Shown: positions 5,547 through 6,974 of the stretch, one piece after another
Layout of the letters: each line of letters begins with the position of its first letter
How positions within the stretch are numbered: the stretch's first letter is position 1
From: an uncultured Sulfitobacter sp.
GTDB taxonomy: Bacteria > Pseudomonadota > Alphaproteobacteria > Rhodobacterales > Rhodobacteraceae
Direction: 5' to 3'
Assembly (NCBI GenBank): GCA_937923365.1
Contig: CALAIJ010000294.1
Location: forward strand, 1-6,974
DNA: 6,974 nucleotides
The notes under the pieces: generated by a model
Seen by the model: the letters and a program-made list of their open reading frames with translations, nothing else
Told to the model about the DNA's origin: nothing
Databases searched by the model: none
Program-made: the position numbers and the translations under genes

Positions 5547-6974
5547 ATGAAATTCACCATGTCCTGGCTCAAGGATCACCTTGAGACCGACGCCACTTTG
5601 GATGAGATTACCTATGCCCTGACCGACCTCGGGCTTGAGGTTGAAGGTGTCGAGGATCGCGGGGCCGCACTGCGCGACTTTACCATCGGCTATGTCAAAT
5701 CCGCTGAAAAGCATCCCGATGCAGACCGGCTGCGGGTTTGTCAGGTCGACACGGATGAAGGTGTCAAACAGATCATTTGCGGTGCGCCCAATGCCCGCGA
5801 GGGGATCACGGTCGTTGTCGCAAAGCCTGGCGTCTACGTGCCCGGCATCGACACCACCATCGGTGTCGGCAAAATCCGCGGGATCGAGAGTTTCGGCATG
5901 ATGGCCTCTGGGCGCGAGATGGAGCTGTCCGAGGAGCATGACGGCATCATCGAATTGGCTGAAGGCGAGGTTGGGCAGAGCTTTGCCGACTGGCTGGCCG
6001 TGCATGACCCCGCCAAGGTTGATCCCGTCATCGAGATTGCGATCACCCCCAACCGTCCCGACGCGCTGGGCGTGCGCGGCATTGCACGCGATCTGGCCGC
6101 GCGGGGGTTGGGTACGCTGAAGGCGCGCGATGCGGATGCAGTCGAGGGTATGTTCCCCTGTCCGATCAGTGTCACCATTGACGAAGACACGCGGGATCAG
6201 TGTCCCGTCTTCTTTGGTCGCGTCATTCGCGGCGTCAAGAACGGGCCGTCGCCCGTCTGGCTACAGGATGCGCTGCGGGCCATCGGCTTGCGGCCCATTT
6301 CGTTTCTGGTCGATGTGACGAACTTTTTCACTTATGACCGCAACCGTCCTTTGCACGTCTTTGATGCGGACAAGGTTGCGGGCAACGCCCTGCGCGTGCA
6401 CCGAGCCAAAGGCGGTGAAACGATGGTGGCGCTGGACGACAAGGAATACACCTTTGCCGAGGGCATGACGTTGATCTCTGATGCCGAGGGCGTTGAGAGC
6501 ATCGGCGGCGTCATGGGCGGGGCCGCATCGGGCTGCACCGAAGAGACTACCAATGTGTTCATCGAGGCCGCTTACTTTGATCCGGTGCGCACCGCCTATA
6601 CCGGCCGCGCGCTCAAGATCAATTCAGACGCGCGCTATCGGTTTGAGCGGGGGATTGACCCCGCATGGACGCCTCACGGGATTGAACATGCCACGCGGAT
6701 GATCATGGAACACGCGGGCGGTGAGGCCTCCGAGGTTGTCGTCGCGGGCGCCATCCCCGACACGTCGCGCGCTTACAAGCTGGATGCAGCACGGGTGCAA
6801 TCGCTGGTCGGCATGACCATCCCCGAAGCAACCCAGCGCCAGACGCTCACCGCACTTGGGTTCCAGCTGGAGGGCAATATGGCCCATGTGCCCAGCTGGC
6901 GCCCCGATGTGCAGGGCGAGGCCGATCTGGTTGAGGAAGTCGCGCGGATTGCCTCGCTCACCAAGCTCGAAGGC
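5547..6974 (+). CDS. pheT: Phenylalanyl-tRNA synthetase beta subunit, C-terminus cut by window edge
   Basis: The 476 codons to the window end contain no stop and represent about 60% of a typical 800-residue bacterial PheT. The protein pairs with PheS, contacts tRNA-Phe and hydrolyses mischarged Tyr-tRNA-Phe. It begins MKFTMSWLKDHL, a normal PheT N-terminus. Residues about 40-150 are the OB-fold tRNA-binding domain (TIGYVKSAEKHPDADRL, ICGAPNAREG, GMMASGREM). The B3/B4 editing domain follows, with VDVTN (Thr258, Asn259), PLHVFD (His270), IGGVMGG (319-325) and IEAAYF (Glu340); these conserved positions appear to match the known editing-site residues. A B5 domain starts near 408 and contains VPSWRPD (448-454) and EEVARI. 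The B6-B8 and anticodon-binding-like regions lie beyond the window. Nothing is missing from the visible part. Unlike many bacteria, it does not directly follow pheS. Confidence 0.98.
   Translation, partial: MKFTMSWLKDHLETDATLDEITYALTDLGLEVEGVEDRGAALRDFTIGYVKSAEKHPDADRLRVCQVDTDEGVKQIICGAPNAREGITVVVAKPGVYVPGIDTTIGVGKIRGIESFGMMASGREMELSEEHDGIIELAEGEVGQSFADWLAVHDPAKVDPVIEIAITPNRPDALGVRGIARDLAARGLGTLKARDADAVEGMFPCPISVTIDEDTRDQCPVFFGRVIRGVKNGPSPVWLQDALRAIGLRPISFLVDVTNFFTYDRNRPLHVFDADKVAGNALRVHRAKGGETMVALDDKEYTFAEGMTLISDAEGVESIGGVMGGAASGCTEETTNVFIEAAYFDPVRTAYTGRALKINSDARYRFERGIDPAWTPHGIEHATRMIMEHAGGEASEVVVAGAIPDTSRAYKLDAARVQSLVGMTIPEATQRQTLTALGFQLEGNMAHVPSWRPDVQGEADLVEEVARIASLTKLEG

Noticed and set aside
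1..6974. CRISPR arrays, tRNA or rRNA genes, insertion sequences, phage or defence genes
   Set aside because: No regularly spaced repeats, cloverleaf-like sequence, transposase or integrase motifs, or defence-gene signatures were seen on either strand.

Overview
The window looks like chromosomal DNA of an alphaproteobacterium, most likely a Rhodobacteraceae member (Roseobacter-type). This rests on the moderately high GC content, the 357-residue PheS and the PheT sequence, whose variants (for example VDVTNFFTYDRNRPLHVFD) I associate with that family from memory. No database search was possible.

Layout, left to right. (1) 1-888, minus strand: the N-terminal 296 residues of a DUF2235 / Tle1-like alpha/beta hydrolase, cut by the window edge. 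(2) 889-1115: a divergent intergenic region with a candidate minus-strand promoter and two small dyads. (3) 1116-1990, plus strand: two small cytoplasmic proteins joined by a GTGA stop/start overlap, one resembling the SpoIIAA-like (STAS/SEC14) fold and one resembling NTF2/SnoaL. (4) 2077-3150: pheS, complete. (5) 3153-5237: three genes lying between pheS and pheT. These are a single-membrane-span protein of unknown function, a class-I glutamine amidotransferase with an intact Cys-His-Glu triad, and an exported alpha/beta hydrolase of the LpqC / PHB-depolymerase type. (6) 5238-5546: a 309-base gap almost filled by one long imperfect inverted repeat. (7) 5547-6974: the first 476 residues of pheT, cut by the window edge.

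PheS and PheT together form the alpha2-beta2 phenylalanyl-tRNA synthetase. Their genes are often adjacent; here they share a strand but are about 2.4 kb apart. Tight spacing from pheS to the membrane protein (2 nt) and from the amidotransferase to the esterase (37 nt) suggests local co-transcription. The 95-nt gap at 3540-3634 and the 309-nt gap before pheT both hold inverted repeats that could break up or tune the transcript.

I see no rRNA, tRNA, CRISPR array, transposase, phage gene or defence system. The most unexpected signal is the roughly 220-bp fold-back element upstream of pheT.
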